The position numbers and the translations under genes were made by a program. A stretch of DNA of 64,000 nucleotides, from positions 62,001 through 126,000 of the forward strand of contig NZ_JBHTHA010000017.1 of the NCBI RefSeq assembly GCF_042676385.1. The letters are read 5' to 3'. This document shows, one piece after another, positions 34,564 through 42,850 of the stretch (the stretch's first letter is position 1; every line of letters starts with the position of its first letter). The notes beneath the pieces are model-generated. The model was given only the letters and a program-made list of their open reading frames with translations, was not told the origin of the DNA and did no database searches. This DNA is from Paenibacillus_E sp042676385 (GTDB lineage: Bacteria; Bacillota; Bacilli; Paenibacillales; NBRC-103111).

Positions 34564-35881
34564 TTTCCTTCTTTGCACTCCTTGTCATATAGCGTTTCAC
34601 CGGTTGTAAAGCTGTATAAGTTGGCAATAAATAAGTCGGCATCGGGTTATAACACGCAAATAGAACGGCTTGTTGAATGGAAGGTATACGGATGATTTTA
34701 TTTAGATCAATACCTGCATATTTGAGTCTTAATGAAAGATCGGCTGCCCGACGTCCTGAACAGATGATTCTCGTGATATCCTCCCTTTGCAAGCACTCAA
34801 AATCCGCATCCCAGATCCATGACACGTCCTCGCCATCCGCAACCCAATCATTAATAAAGAATGCGATTTGCTTCTCATGCCGGGTCGCAAGGATTTCAGA
34901 TAATGAAACATTGGTACCCGAAGGATTTTTGCTCAGATTTACGATATAAGGATACCCTCTGTGATAAAACAACTGCATTCGCCCGTTGTCGGAATAGAAC
35001 TGAGGTAAAGATTCTTTAATCGTCTTATGTTGAACTCCCATTTCTACCGCACATGAGATTGCGGCTAAAGCATTATACGCATTGTAAGCCCCTGTCATAT
35101 TCATGCTATATGTTTCATTTTTCAAGGTGAACGATAAGGGATTACTCTGAATGCTTTCGATCTCGTAATGTGGGGCCGGACGCCGGAATCCGCAGGTGCA
35201 AGCATAATGTCCAAGCTGGTTAAAATGAATATGCTCATACTGAATTTCTTTACCGCATGCGGGGCAATACTTGGACTCGCTCATCGCATAATCTCCAAAG
35301 GGATAGGCCTCTTTCCGAAGTCCATAAAAGATCATGTCTTTATTTAGAATGCTCAAGCGAAATACCAAGGGATCGTCGGCATTTAATATCAATTTTGTTT
35401 CGACGGGATCTATAGACGTAATAATCTCTTTAATCAGCACATCGATTTCTCCGTATCGGTCGATTTGATCACGAAAAAAGTTAGTAATTACGACCACTTT
35501 TGGAGTAACTTGTTTCAAAACGACAGGCAAACTGGCTTCATCCACTTCAATTACCGCATAATCGTATGGAATGTTTTTGAATAACGCAGCATGATTGATT
35601 AAACAGGCCGTTATCCCGGACAACATATTCGCACCTTCGGCATTATTCAAAATTTTCATTCCCGTTGACCGCAGGATGTGGGCTAATAAATTGGATGTTG
35701 TCGTTTTTCCGTTCGTGCCCGTTATGAAAATAAACTGTTTGATGGGTTCAGCCAATTTTTTTAATATGTTCGGATCTATTTTCAAAGCCACAACTCCGGG
35801 GAGGGTTGATCCATTATGACCCAGCAACCGACTTAATTTCCCGACTGTTCTGCCGCTGATAATTGCCATTTTTCTTTTCAT
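34544..35881 (-). CDS. murT: MurT-like lipid II isoglutaminyl synthase subunit
   Basis: A 445-residue Mur-ligase family protein. The ATP site is TGTNGKTTT (54-62), the central ligase domain includes EVDEASLP and ITNFFRDQIDRYGE, and a zinc ribbon-like insert has CPACG and CTCG. The C-terminal DUF1727 part (FINDWVADGEDVSWIWDADF) is typical of MurT. With GatD it converts the D-glutamate of lipid II to D-isoglutamine, a change that affects crosslinking and lysozyme sensitivity. GGGGAGAACAAGACG precedes the ATG. It is the first gene of the pair. Confidence 0.9.
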   Translation of the reverse strand: MKRKMAIISGRTVGKLSRLLGHNGSTLPGVVALKIDPNILKKLAEPIKQFIFITGTNGKTTTSNLLAHILRSTGMKILNNAEGANMLSGITACLINHAALFKNIPYDYAVIEVDEASLPVVLKQVTPKVVVITNFFRDQIDRYGEIDVLIKEIITSIDPVETKLILNADDPLVFRLSILNKDMIFYGLRKEAYPFGDYAMSESKYCPACGKEIQYEHIHFNQLGHYACTCGFRRPAPHYEIESIQSNPLSFTLKNETYSMNMTGAYNAYNALAAISCAVEMGVQHKTIKESLPQFYSDNGRMQLFYHRGYPYIVNLSKNPSGTNVSLSEILATRHEKQIAFFINDWVADGEDVSWIWDADFECLQREDITRIICSGRRAADLSLRLKYAGIDLNKIIRIPSIQQAVLFACYNPMPTYLLPTYTALQPVKRYMTRSAKKENEIGAL

Positions 35882-36086
35882 CGTCTTGTTCTCCCCGCTT
35901 CCCCTATGCTAACCATGCGTTCCTCATCAGAATCGACTATTAATATTCCCCGCCCCATATGGAAACATACAAAATAACCCTTACTCACTTGGGTAGATTG
36001 TCTAATTATTTCGTCCAAGCAATTATTGGAACAAGTTCGTACTCTATATAGTCACCACCACTCAATACCAAAAGGAGGTAATCACT

Positions 36087-36200
36087 ATGGGTTATGGAGC
36101 CGGTTCATATTCTGGTTATGGTAGTTTCTTCACTTCACCCGCAACGATCCTTGTTCTTTTCATCTTGCTGGTTATCGTTTTAACAACATTCAGCATCTAA
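36087..36200 (+). CDS. YjcZ-like spore peptide 1 (37 aa)
   Basis: A 37-residue peptide with a Gly/Tyr/Ser-rich start (MGYGAGSYSGYGSFF) and a hydrophobic tail (ILVLFILLVIVLTTFSI). AAAGGAGGTAATCACT precedes the ATG. The Gly-Tyr head plus VLFILLVI core is typical of YjcZ-family peptides made in sporulating Bacillales. It is first in a cluster of four small genes. Confidence 0.8.
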   Translation: MGYGAGSYSGYGSFFTSPATILVLFILLVIVLTTFSI

Positions 36201-36239
36201 TGGCCCTAAGGGGAAAACAGCATCTGGAGGTGATTCAGA

Positions 36240-36503
36240 ATGTCAGTCAGCCATGATCAGCTTAAATCCCTCGTTGGCAAACATGTCTTTGTTATGACAC
36301 GTCAAGGTGAGGTCTTAGACGGCACATTGCAGAAAATCAAAGGCGATAAAATTTATCTTCGTTCCAACAAAAAAACGGTTAATACAAGTGCCTTTTCGCC
36401 GTTCTTCAGCCCATTCTTTAATCCTGTGACTCCGCTCGTTCTATTTGATTTATTAGCAATTTCGGAATCGCCGTTCTTCTTTGGGTCTCCGTTTTTCATT
36501 TAG
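36240..36503 (+). CDS. Small Sm-like/spore-coat-type protein (87 aa)
   Basis: The first 45 residues (LVGKHVFVMTRQGEVLDGTL, GDKIYLRS) read as a five-stranded Sm-like barrel; the rest is rich in Phe, Pro and Ser with repeated S-x-F-F/P-F-F units (SPFFSPFFNP, SPFFFGSPFF). TGGAGGTGATTCAGA precedes the ATG. Position between YjcZ-like genes and the aromatic repeats suggest a spore surface role. I recognise no exact family. Confidence 0.65.
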   Translation: MSVSHDQLKSLVGKHVFVMTRQGEVLDGTLQKIKGDKIYLRSNKKTVNTSAFSPFFSPFFNPVTPLVLFDLLAISESPFFFGSPFFI

Positions 36504-36551
36504 AAAAACTTAATTAATCAAATTAGCCTATAGGAAAAGAGGTGAGTAACT

Positions 36552-36647
36552 ATGTCAGAAGGTGTAGGAATTGCTCGTACTAGTACAGCTGCAGTGTTGG
36601 TTCTCTTTATCTTATTGGTAATCATTACTATGACTTTTGTATGGTAA
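36552..36647 (+). CDS. YjcZ-like spore peptide 2 (31 aa)
   Basis: A 31-residue peptide, MSEGVGIARTSTAAVLVLFI then LLVIITMTFVW. GAGGTGAGTAACT precedes the ATG. It shares the STAAVLVLFILLVII core with peptides 3 and the one at 10707. It is followed by a long perfect hairpin. Confidence 0.78.
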   Translation: MSEGVGIARTSTAAVLVLFILLVIITMTFVW

Positions 36648-36670
36648 TAATAAAATAAATCCTGTTAGCA

Positions 36671-36721
36671 AACTAGAGATAGCCATTCGAGAGTTTTTAG
36701 CTCGAATGGCTATCTCTAGTT
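36671..36721. terminator. 21-bp perfect hairpin after peptide 2
   Basis: AACTAGAGATAGCCATTCGAG (36671-36691) and its exact complement (36701-36721) enclose a 9-base loop. There is no T run right after it on either strand, so it may be a weak terminator or an mRNA-stabilising end. Confidence 0.6.
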
Positions 36722-36734
36722 CTAATGTCCAAGC

Positions 36735-36760
36735 ACTTTAGGAATGAATATCATAGAATA
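36735..36760 (+). promoter_or_regulatory. Possible sigma-K promoter of peptide 3
   Basis: AC at 36735, about 15 bases, then CATAGAATA (36752-36760), matching sigma-K -10 CATANNNTA. The gene starts 30 bases later. Confidence 0.4.
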
Positions 36761-36789
36761 TAGTATCTTGATGGAAAGGGGGAGAGAGT

Positions 36790-36876
36790 ATGAGTTTCTC
36801 AGGCCTTCATACTTCTACTGCAACTGTTTTGGTTCTTTTCATCCTTCTCGTCATTATCCTTCGTATGGTTTGGTAA
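36790..36876 (+). CDS. YjcZ-like spore peptide 3 (28 aa)
   Basis: A 28-residue peptide, MSFSGLHTSTATVLVLFILL then VIILRMVW, preceded by GGGGGAGAGAGT. The TSTA-VLVLFILLVII core matches peptide 2 and the peptide at 10707, with a Trp end like peptide 2. It has its own promoter-like site and terminator. Confidence 0.78.
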   Translation: MSFSGLHTSTATVLVLFILLVIILRMVW

Positions 36877-36894
36877 TTTAAGAGAGTTAGAAAT

Positions 36895-36940
36895 GAGAGT
36901 AGCCTAGAACATATTGAACTAGGCTACTCTCATTTTCATT
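36895..36940 (+). terminator. Terminator of peptide 3 gene
   Basis: Perfect 13-bp stem GAGAGTAGCCTAG/CTAGGCTACTCTC followed by ATTTTCATTT; converging with the Hsp20-like gene. Confidence 0.75.
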
Positions 36941-36952
36941 TATACGCAATCT

Positions 36953-37411
36953 TCATACCTTTCGCATGATCACTTCGTGATAGCTATCATCCGCATTTTG
37001 TTTTCGTATTTTAATTTCTAAAAGGCCATCTTTCACAAATGCTCTTCCACTTGTGGAATGGACGAGTGTCGGCAATTGAATCACTTGTTCTTTCTTTCCA
37101 GGCAAACCCTTCAGTTTCAAATCACTTGTGCTGGCGAGCACCCTTACATGGTTTAGATTCATGGTTTCCGGAGTTCTTATTTTAATAATAAGATGATGAT
37201 CCGTCTCAGAAGTATCGACCTGAAGTTCTTCTTGTGAACTCTTTCCACTTCCATTTCCATACGACCTCATAAAATTTTTTAAGGCTGCCTGCATATAATT
37301 TTGGATCCAATCAAGATGACCTAATTGATCTAAGGGAATATCAGGCATTTTCCCTTTAAAAAATTGCTCAAAATCAAAAAAATGATTTGGATTACTGTTA
37401 TCTTGGTTCAT
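36953..37411 (-). CDS. Hsp20/alpha-crystallin-like protein, probably spore-associated
   Basis: A 152-residue protein. Residues 65-152 follow the alpha-crystallin pattern (ELQVDTSETDHHLIIKIRTP, VRVLASTSDLKLKG, FVKDGLLEIKIRK), but the usual GVL is replaced by DGLLEI. The N-terminus is helical and polar. Such divergent Hsp20 proteins (CotP, GerT, CotM types) occur in the spore coat of Bacillales; the neighbouring spore peptides support that reading. TTGGAGGTAATGTTAAA precedes the ATG. Confidence 0.75.
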   Translation of the reverse strand: MNQDNSNPNHFFDFEQFFKGKMPDIPLDQLGHLDWIQNYMQAALKNFMRSYGNGSGKSSQEELQVDTSETDHHLIIKIRTPETMNLNHVRVLASTSDLKLKGLPGKKEQVIQLPTLVHSTSGRAFVKDGLLEIKIRKQNADDSYHEVIMRKV

Positions 37412-37481
37412 TTTAACATTACCTCCAACCTAAGTTAGAGTATTCAGGCACCCAGAATAAAGTGAGTGCCTAGGTGAACAA

Positions 37482-37519
37482 AAAAATGTATACCCAATTT
37501 TGCAGGTCTACATTTTCAT
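37482..37519 (-). terminator. Terminator of the siderophore ABC operon
   Basis: Minus-strand stem AATGTAGACC with GGGTATACATT (one bulge) followed by a seven-base T run. Confidence 0.5.
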
Positions 37520-37540
37520 TGGAGAAGGAATCCATAGTTT

Positions 37541-38338
37541 CTACTCATATGTCGGCGCAGCCAATTTCATAGAACGAATATACGGCTTTCCCGTATCTAA
37601 ATCCGTTTCTATGCGAGCTTGCACACCAAATACTTCCGAGAGTGTTTGTTCGTTTATGACTTCGAAAGGTGTCCCTGAGCATCGGATCGCACCATCTTTC
37701 ATGATGATCAAGTCATCCGAGTACATCGAAGCATGATTCAAATCATGTAATACCATAACAATGGTCATGTTCATTGCTTCTTTTAGCTGAACAACCAATT
37801 CCATGACTTCAAGCTGATGGTTGATATCGAGATATGTGGTCGGTTCATCAAGAAACAGCAAGCTAGGCTGTTGAGCAAGTACCATCGCCATCCAGGCCCG
37901 TTGCCTTTCTCCTCCCGACAACGAAGCTACGCTTCGGTCCGCCAGAGAGAGCACGCCTGTCTCTCTGAGTGAGTTATTGATGATTTGCTGATCATCCTCA
38001 TCCAGCCTTTGCAACATGCTTTTGTGGGGAAAACGTCCATAGGCTGCCAAGTCACGGACGCTGACATCCATTGGTTGTTCATGCTGTTGCATAAGAAAAG
38101 AAAGCTGTCTGGCCAGGTCTTTGGGCTTCCATGACCAGATCTCTTTATTGTCCAAATGTACACTTCCCCGATCTATTTTTATCTGCCGCGCCAAAGCTCT
38201 GAGCAAAGTGCTTTTCCCACAGCCATTCGGTCCAAGAATCGTTGTAATTTGACCCTTCTTAATTTCCGTTGTTAAGGAGGAAATGATGGTACGATCCCCA
38301 TATCGAATAGAAAGCTTATCCACGCTGATCAAATTCAT
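37541..38338 (-). CDS. Siderophore-type ABC transporter ATP-binding protein (FecE-like)
   Basis: A 265-residue ATPase with Walker A GPNGCGKSTLLRAL, the family segment DLAAYGRFPHKSMLQRL, signature LSGGERQRAWMAM and Walker B LLFLDEPTTYLDI, all typical of ferric siderophore, heme or vitamin B12 importers. It energises uptake at the inner face of the membrane. Its start overlaps the permease stop by 4 bases and follows GGAGGGAACC. It is the third gene of the uptake operon. Confidence 0.92.
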   Translation of the reverse strand: MNLISVDKLSIRYGDRTIISSLTTEIKKGQITTILGPNGCGKSTLLRALARQIKIDRGSVHLDNKEIWSWKPKDLARQLSFLMQQHEQPMDVSVRDLAAYGRFPHKSMLQRLDEDDQQIINNSLRETGVLSLADRSVASLSGGERQRAWMAMVLAQQPSLLFLDEPTTYLDINHQLEVMELVVQLKEAMNMTIVMVLHDLNHASMYSDDLIIMKDGAIRCSGTPFEVINEQTLSEVFGVQARIETDLDTGKPYIRSMKLAAPTYE

Positions 38339-39324
38339 GGTTCCCTCCTGCGAAGTAAAAACAAGAAGAATGGCCCTCCCAGCGCCCCCATGACAATCCC
38401 AACTGGAAGTTCAATCGGAGCAAAGGCGATACGGGCCACCGTATCTGAAATGGTCAAAACGGCTACTCCTAACAAGACACACGCAGGGAGCTGCCAGCGA
38501 TAATCGCCGCCAATGAGTAACCGGGCTGCATGAGGCACAATCATGCCTACAAATCCAAGCAATCCGACAATACTCACCGTACTGGCTGCGAGCAAAGTCG
38601 CAATGGCTGTAAAATAAAGCCTATATAGTTCCACACGCAGACCAAGTGCTTTTGCCTGTGTATCACCAAGCGCCATAATATTCATATGCTGACTCCCGAG
38701 CAATGCAAGCAGCGTCCCACTAATCGTATACGGAAGCAAGATATCTACATGCGGCCAACTTTTAGCTGACAATCCTCCCACCAAGAACAGCAGCGCTCCC
38801 CCCACTTTATCACTGTAAAAGGTCAACAGTGCGGATATTCCTGAATTCAGCATAGCTGAAACGGCAACACCCGCGAGAATGACCCTTAGTGGACTGACTC
38901 CACCGCGCCACGCCAACAAATAAATGAGAAAAGCAGCACCAATAGCCCCTATGAACGCAACAGGCGTAAGCCAATTAACGTATGCAGGAAATAAGATGAG
39001 AATTCCAATTCCAAACAAACCTGCTCCTGAAGATACACCGATAATATGAGGATCGGCCATGGAATTCCGCATTATTCCCTGAAGCAAAGCTCCAGATATC
39101 GAAAGACTGATACCAACGAGCGCGGCAACAATTGTCCTAGGCAGCCGAATGTTCCAAATAATATCGTGATATGTACTCTTCTCACCTAATAACGACTTCA
39201 TAATTTCATGAATATCAACTTTTACTGCTCCATAAATAAGACTTATACTTATTCCCGCCAGAGCGAAAATTGCAAGGATGACAAGTGTACTTGCACGCCA
39301 TAGTGCATTCCTTTGTAATAGCAT
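38335..39324 (-). CDS. Siderophore-type ABC transporter permease (FecCD family)
   Basis: A 329-residue protein with about nine to ten spans. Family marks are RLPRTIVAALVGISLSISGALLQGIMRNSMADPHIIGVSSGAG, given here as RLPRTIVA at residue 58 onward and MADPHIIGVSSGAGL, plus GLLGFVGMIVPHAARLLIGGD and PIGIVMGALGGPFFLFLL-like ending PVGIVMGALGGPFF. Only one permease gene is present, so the channel is probably a homodimer. It begins 9 bases after the binding-protein stop. Confidence 0.92.
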   Translation of the reverse strand: MLLQRNALWRASTLVILAIFALAGISISLIYGAVKVDIHEIMKSLLGEKSTYHDIIWNIRLPRTIVAALVGISLSISGALLQGIMRNSMADPHIIGVSSGAGLFGIGILILFPAYVNWLTPVAFIGAIGAAFLIYLLAWRGGVSPLRVILAGVAVSAMLNSGISALLTFYSDKVGGALLFLVGGLSAKSWPHVDILLPYTISGTLLALLGSQHMNIMALGDTQAKALGLRVELYRLYFTAIATLLAASTVSIVGLLGFVGMIVPHAARLLIGGDYRWQLPACVLLGVAVLTISDTVARIAFAPIELPVGIVMGALGGPFFLFLLRRREP

Positions 39325-39333
39325 TTTACTTTA

Positions 39334-40326
39334 TTAGTTCCCAAAGATATCGGGATAAGCCAGTTTTGCCATATTTTCAAATGAGGTGTCGAGATTCAGT
39401 CCCGGTGTTTTTTCAATGTCTGACGGGAGGAAGTAGATCTTCTTCTCCTTCACGGCACGCAGCGAAGCCCACGCTGGATTGCTTTCCATATCATCTTTCA
39501 GCTTCTTCCTTCCAAATTCCTCCGTACCGTGCACAGTCATAAACAGGTAATCCGGATTCGTCTCCACCAATTTCTCCAAGCTAAAGGGCACGTAATCCGG
39601 CATTTCCCCTGAAATCATACCTTCTGCAACGTTTTTCAGTTTCAACCTGGAAGCAATATCTACCGCCGTACTGCCTCCTTTCTGAATGTAAACGCCCATA
39701 GGCATAATCGTAACTTGCGCAAACGTCGGCGACTGGCCTGGAACTCGGCTTACTATGGATTGAACACGGGAGTCTGTTTCCTTCAGCGCCTTATCAGTTT
39801 CGGACTCTTTGCCTAGAATTTGCCCGTAAATTTTAGCGACTTGCTTTACATCCTCATAACTGGTAATTTTCATTAACGCAAACGGTACATGACTTGAAGA
39901 AAATGTATCCTTCAAACCGGTATTGAAGTAATACTGTCCGATTACAAGGTCGGGATGCAGACTTGCGATCTTCTCAACACTGACTTGATTGATTGCTCCT
40001 ACATCCTGAGCTTCTTTTTCTGCATCCGAAACCGGAGTTCCGGGGGCGCTAGCCCGGCCAACGGCCTTTCCCCCAATTTGATAAAATAAATCAAGCGTTT
40101 CAGTGGCCAGAATAACAATGCGTTCCGGCTTTTTAGGTAAAATAACATCCTGGCCCGCCATATCCTTGAATGTCAAAAAAGGCTGATCTGACGATGCCGC
40201 TTTTACAACAGAATCAACGTTCTTAGGCGTACCCGTTCCCAATGTGTTTTCTGACTTTGCACCGCAGCCGGTCATAGACAATATCAACAATGTACAAATC
40301 ATTGATAATAAAATTTTGCTTTTCAA
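39334..40326 (-). CDS. Siderophore-type substrate-binding lipoprotein
   Basis: A 330-residue lipoprotein with lipobox SMTGC (Cys21). The PERIVILATETLDLFYQIG, SVEKIASLHPDLVIGQ and YLFMTVHG segments and the long central helix mark a class III (FecB/FhuD-type) periplasmic-binding fold that captures Fe-siderophore or heme outside the cell. The start is a TTG at 40326, 7 bases after AGGA. It is the first gene of the operon. No Fur box was found by eye in the 163-base upstream gap. Confidence 0.9.
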   Translation of the reverse strand: MKSKILLSMICTLLILSMTGCGAKSENTLGTGTPKNVDSVVKAASSDQPFLTFKDMAGQDVILPKKPERIVILATETLDLFYQIGGKAVGRASAPGTPVSDAEKEAQDVGAINQVSVEKIASLHPDLVIGQYYFNTGLKDTFSSSHVPFALMKITSYEDVKQVAKIYGQILGKESETDKALKETDSRVQSIVSRVPGQSPTFAQVTIMPMGVYIQKGGSTAVDIASRLKLKNVAEGMISGEMPDYVPFSLEKLVETNPDYLFMTVHGTEEFGRKKLKDDMESNPAWASLRAVKEKKIYFLPSDIEKTPGLNLDTSFENMAKLAYPDIFGN

Positions 40327-40489
40327 CTTCGATTCCTGCTTTCTTCGTTAATATTGGGGCGCATGTTTACCCCGCTTCATTTCCGGATGTGATTGATATT
40401 AGCGGATACTTGACCAAATCGGATGACTCAAAAGAGCTAAAAATTGGGCAATTATGTGAAATCCTTTGTCGAGTGTTAGCTTACACTCC

Positions 40490-41146
40490 TTATGACCTCT
40501 TGTTGTTTAACCAGCCCTGCTCAAACACATATCGGGTTAGTTGCACCCTATTTTCCATTTGCAGCTTTTGCATAATATTTTTCAAATGATTCTTGACCGT
40601 ATGCTCAGAAATTTCAAGCCCATTCGAAATATCCCGATTGGATTTGCCGCTGGCCACCCATTCAAGGATCTCTCGTTCCCGTCCGGTTAACAATGCATTC
40701 GGAGCACAGCGTCTTTCCTTCGGGGTAAATTCTTGAAGTAATCTTAAAGCAAGTTCTCTAGACATTGGAGCTTCATCAACTGCAATAGCCTTTAAGTATT
40801 CATGCCAAGAATTAGGACTCAAGTTCTTTAACAAATAACCTTGAGCTCCTTTTTTCAATGCTTCAAACAAATGCGTAATATCATCCGATACGGTCACCAT
40901 GACAATTTTGACGTAAGGGAATTTCTCCTTGATCTGCTTCGTTGCCTCTAATCCGTCCATTTGCGGCATGTTAATATCCATCAATATCAGGTCAGGCATC
41001 CATTCTTCCGTGAGCTTGACCGCTTCCGCTCCATTCTTCCCCTCGGCAACGATATCAAATGAAGCGTCCATGCTTAAAATACTACGAATCCCCTCTCTGG
41101 CATGATGGTGGTCGTCTATAATTAAAACACGAAACGGCTGTGTCAT
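40490..41146 (-). CDS. NarL-family response regulator
   Basis: A 218-residue regulator. The receiver domain has D11-D12, phospho-acceptor D57 (LILMDINMPQMDG) and the GYLLK lysine. The C-terminal LuxR-type helix-turn-helix (LTGREREILEWVASGKSNRD, EISEHTVKNHLKNIMQKLQ) covers residues 150-212. Its start overlaps the kinase stop by 4 bases, with AAGGAGG inside the kinase gene. The neighbours (iron uptake after it, SCO1 and cytochrome c divergently before it) suggest a role linked to respiration or redox, but that is inference. Confidence 0.93.
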   Translation of the reverse strand: MTQPFRVLIIDDHHHAREGIRSILSMDASFDIVAEGKNGAEAVKLTEEWMPDLILMDINMPQMDGLEATKQIKEKFPYVKIVMVTVSDDITHLFEALKKGAQGYLLKNLSPNSWHEYLKAIAVDEAPMSRELALRLLQEFTPKERRCAPNALLTGREREILEWVASGKSNRDISNGLEISEHTVKNHLKNIMQKLQMENRVQLTRYVFEQGWLNNKRS

Positions 41147-41979
41147 TTGGATGCCTCCTTCCGAATCTCCACTTTCGTTTTGCCGTGATCTCGCGTAAAT
41201 TGAAGCATCCAGCCCATCTCAGCCGCTCTTTCATTCATAATTTTCAATCCATATCGGTCCTGGTGATAAAAAGGATCCCCTTCCATCCCGACTCCATCAT
41301 CTTCCACTATGCAACTCCAGCAATTCCCGCCATCCTCCTTGCTTTGAATCCAGACATTTTGGGCTTGTGCATGTTTGCGCACATTAAGCAGCGCCTCTCG
41401 AATCGATGCATAGAGCTCTACCTTTTCCTTCGCTGACAACAGTTCCTCAGAGATCCGCCAATTTAAGTATGCTTGAATGCCTGTCTCAGTGGTGAAATCA
41501 TTCACCATATTCTCCAAAAACTGCATCCATGGCAAGGCGTCAAGATCAGTCGGATAACGCAGGTTCGAAATCGCTTGTCTGACGTATTCGTTGACTTGAT
41601 GAACGGTTTTTCGCAGCCCATTCGTCCGCTCCGCTTGCTCTTCATCCTGTTGTCCTAGCGCTAGTTGATCCATTTTCACCGACATGAGGAAGAGGGATTG
41701 GGCAATGCCATCATGAAGTTCTCGGGCTATTTTTTCCCTTTCTTTTAATGCCGCCTGACGGGATCGTTCCCGATGGAGCTCTTCTTGTGTCGCCTCCAAC
41801 ATCGAGAATAACTTTAATAAGAATATAATACTGACTGCCAGTTCAATTAGGGGGGATAGCCAATTTCCAAGCTCCATAGAGATGTGATCTAAGAAAATAT
41901 GGTGTCGTGTATACTCCCACACAGTGAGCGTCAGGGTTGGAACAATCAATATAAGCCATTTGATTTGTTTGTAAGACAT
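41143..41979 (-). CDS. Sensor histidine kinase (NarX/DesK-like, HisKA_3)
   Basis: A 278-residue kinase with two short N-terminal spans (residues 8-22 and about 42-60) and only about 20 residues outside, so it likely senses within or at the membrane. The HisKA_3 phospho-acceptor is in KIARELHDGIAQSLFLM; the ATPase part has EALLNVRKHAQA and VEDDGVGM, RYGLKIMNERA. The ATG at 41979 is 8 bases after AAGG and preferred to a GTG three codons earlier. Partner of the overlapping NarL-type regulator. Confidence 0.9.
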   Translation of the reverse strand: MSYKQIKWLILIVPTLTLTVWEYTRHHIFLDHISMELGNWLSPLIELAVSIIFLLKLFSMLEATQEELHRERSRQAALKEREKIARELHDGIAQSLFLMSVKMDQLALGQQDEEQAERTNGLRKTVHQVNEYVRQAISNLRYPTDLDALPWMQFLENMVNDFTTETGIQAYLNWRISEELLSAKEKVELYASIREALLNVRKHAQAQNVWIQSKEDGGNCWSCIVEDDGVGMEGDPFYHQDRYGLKIMNERAAEMGWMLQFTRDHGKTKVEIRKEASK

Positions 41980-42213
41980 GCTATTCACCTTTTCATCGTC
42001 ACTATAACTACTATACTCAATTACACCTATTTCAAAATGACTCGAAAGAGCTATTAAGCGCTCTCAAATGAATGACCGTCATGGAATATTCAAAAATTCA
42101 TGATTGGCATAGCACTTTCTAGTCATGGCAGACTTGTTTCCAGTGGTTATAATAGCTAGGAACAAATGCCAAAGAAATGGTTTCATATAAACTGGAACAA
42201 GGAGAAGTTCATC

Positions 42214-42831
42214 ATGCCATTCGTCAAAGGGGCTCAAAAACACTGGTTTAAAGCATTCGTTCTACTCTTAATCGTCATCATCTCTGCATATACCGTGTAC
42301 TGGCTCAAACAAAGCAGCGACCCTTTTCCGAAAATGAAGAAAGCACCTGAATTTACGCTGCAAAACCTGCAGGGGCAAAATGTGAGCTTAAGCGAATCCA
42401 ATAGCAAGGTTCGTTTGGTTGAATTCTTTTTCGCCAGCTGCCCGGACATTTGCCCTGCCACGACTTCCAACATGGTACTTATGCAAAATAACCTGAAAGA
42501 GAAAAAGGTGTTTGGGAGCAAAGTGCAATTTATAAGCATCACCTTTGACCCGCAGCGAGATACGCCCGAAGTCTTGCAGCGATATGCCAAGATGCTTGGG
42601 GTTGACAAAGGGGCAGGTTGGCAAATGCTTCGCGGGACGGAGGAGAAGTCGCTGCAGATTGCCAATGATTTCGGTCTTATGGTAGTGAAACAAAAGGACG
42701 GACAATTCGCGCATTCCATTCGCTCCCTGTTTCTCATTGATCAGGAAGGCTTCATCCGAAAAGTGTTTGATATGGGAGAAAACATGGATAATGTGGCTAT
42801 TGAGAAGGCTATCGTTCAATTGACCAAATAA
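42214..42831 (+). CDS. SCO1/SenC family copper chaperone for cytochrome oxidase
   Basis: A 205-residue protein anchored by one N-terminal span (about 14-33). The thioredoxin-like domain has the copper motif CPDICP, FISITFDPQRDTPE, and the distal copper-ligand His in FAHSIRSLFLID. It delivers copper to the CuA centre of subunit II, encoded at 49745. The ATG at 42214 follows AAGGAG by 9 bases; an in-frame ATG at 42166 could add 16 residues. A TATAAT at 42148 lies just upstream. It is co-transcribed with the following cytochrome c gene. Confidence 0.9.
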   Translation: MPFVKGAQKHWFKAFVLLLIVIISAYTVYWLKQSSDPFPKMKKAPEFTLQNLQGQNVSLSESNSKVRLVEFFFASCPDICPATTSNMVLMQNNLKEKKVFGSKVQFISITFDPQRDTPEVLQRYAKMLGVDKGAGWQMLRGTEEKSLQIANDFGLMVVKQKDGQFAHSIRSLFLIDQEGFIRKVFDMGENMDNVAIEKAIVQLTK

Positions 42832-42850
42832 CAAGAAGGGGAATCTAATC

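Noticed and set aside
40327..40489. Fur box upstream of the siderophore ABC operon
   Set aside because: I looked for the TGATAATNATTATCA pattern and found only weak AT-rich partial matches.
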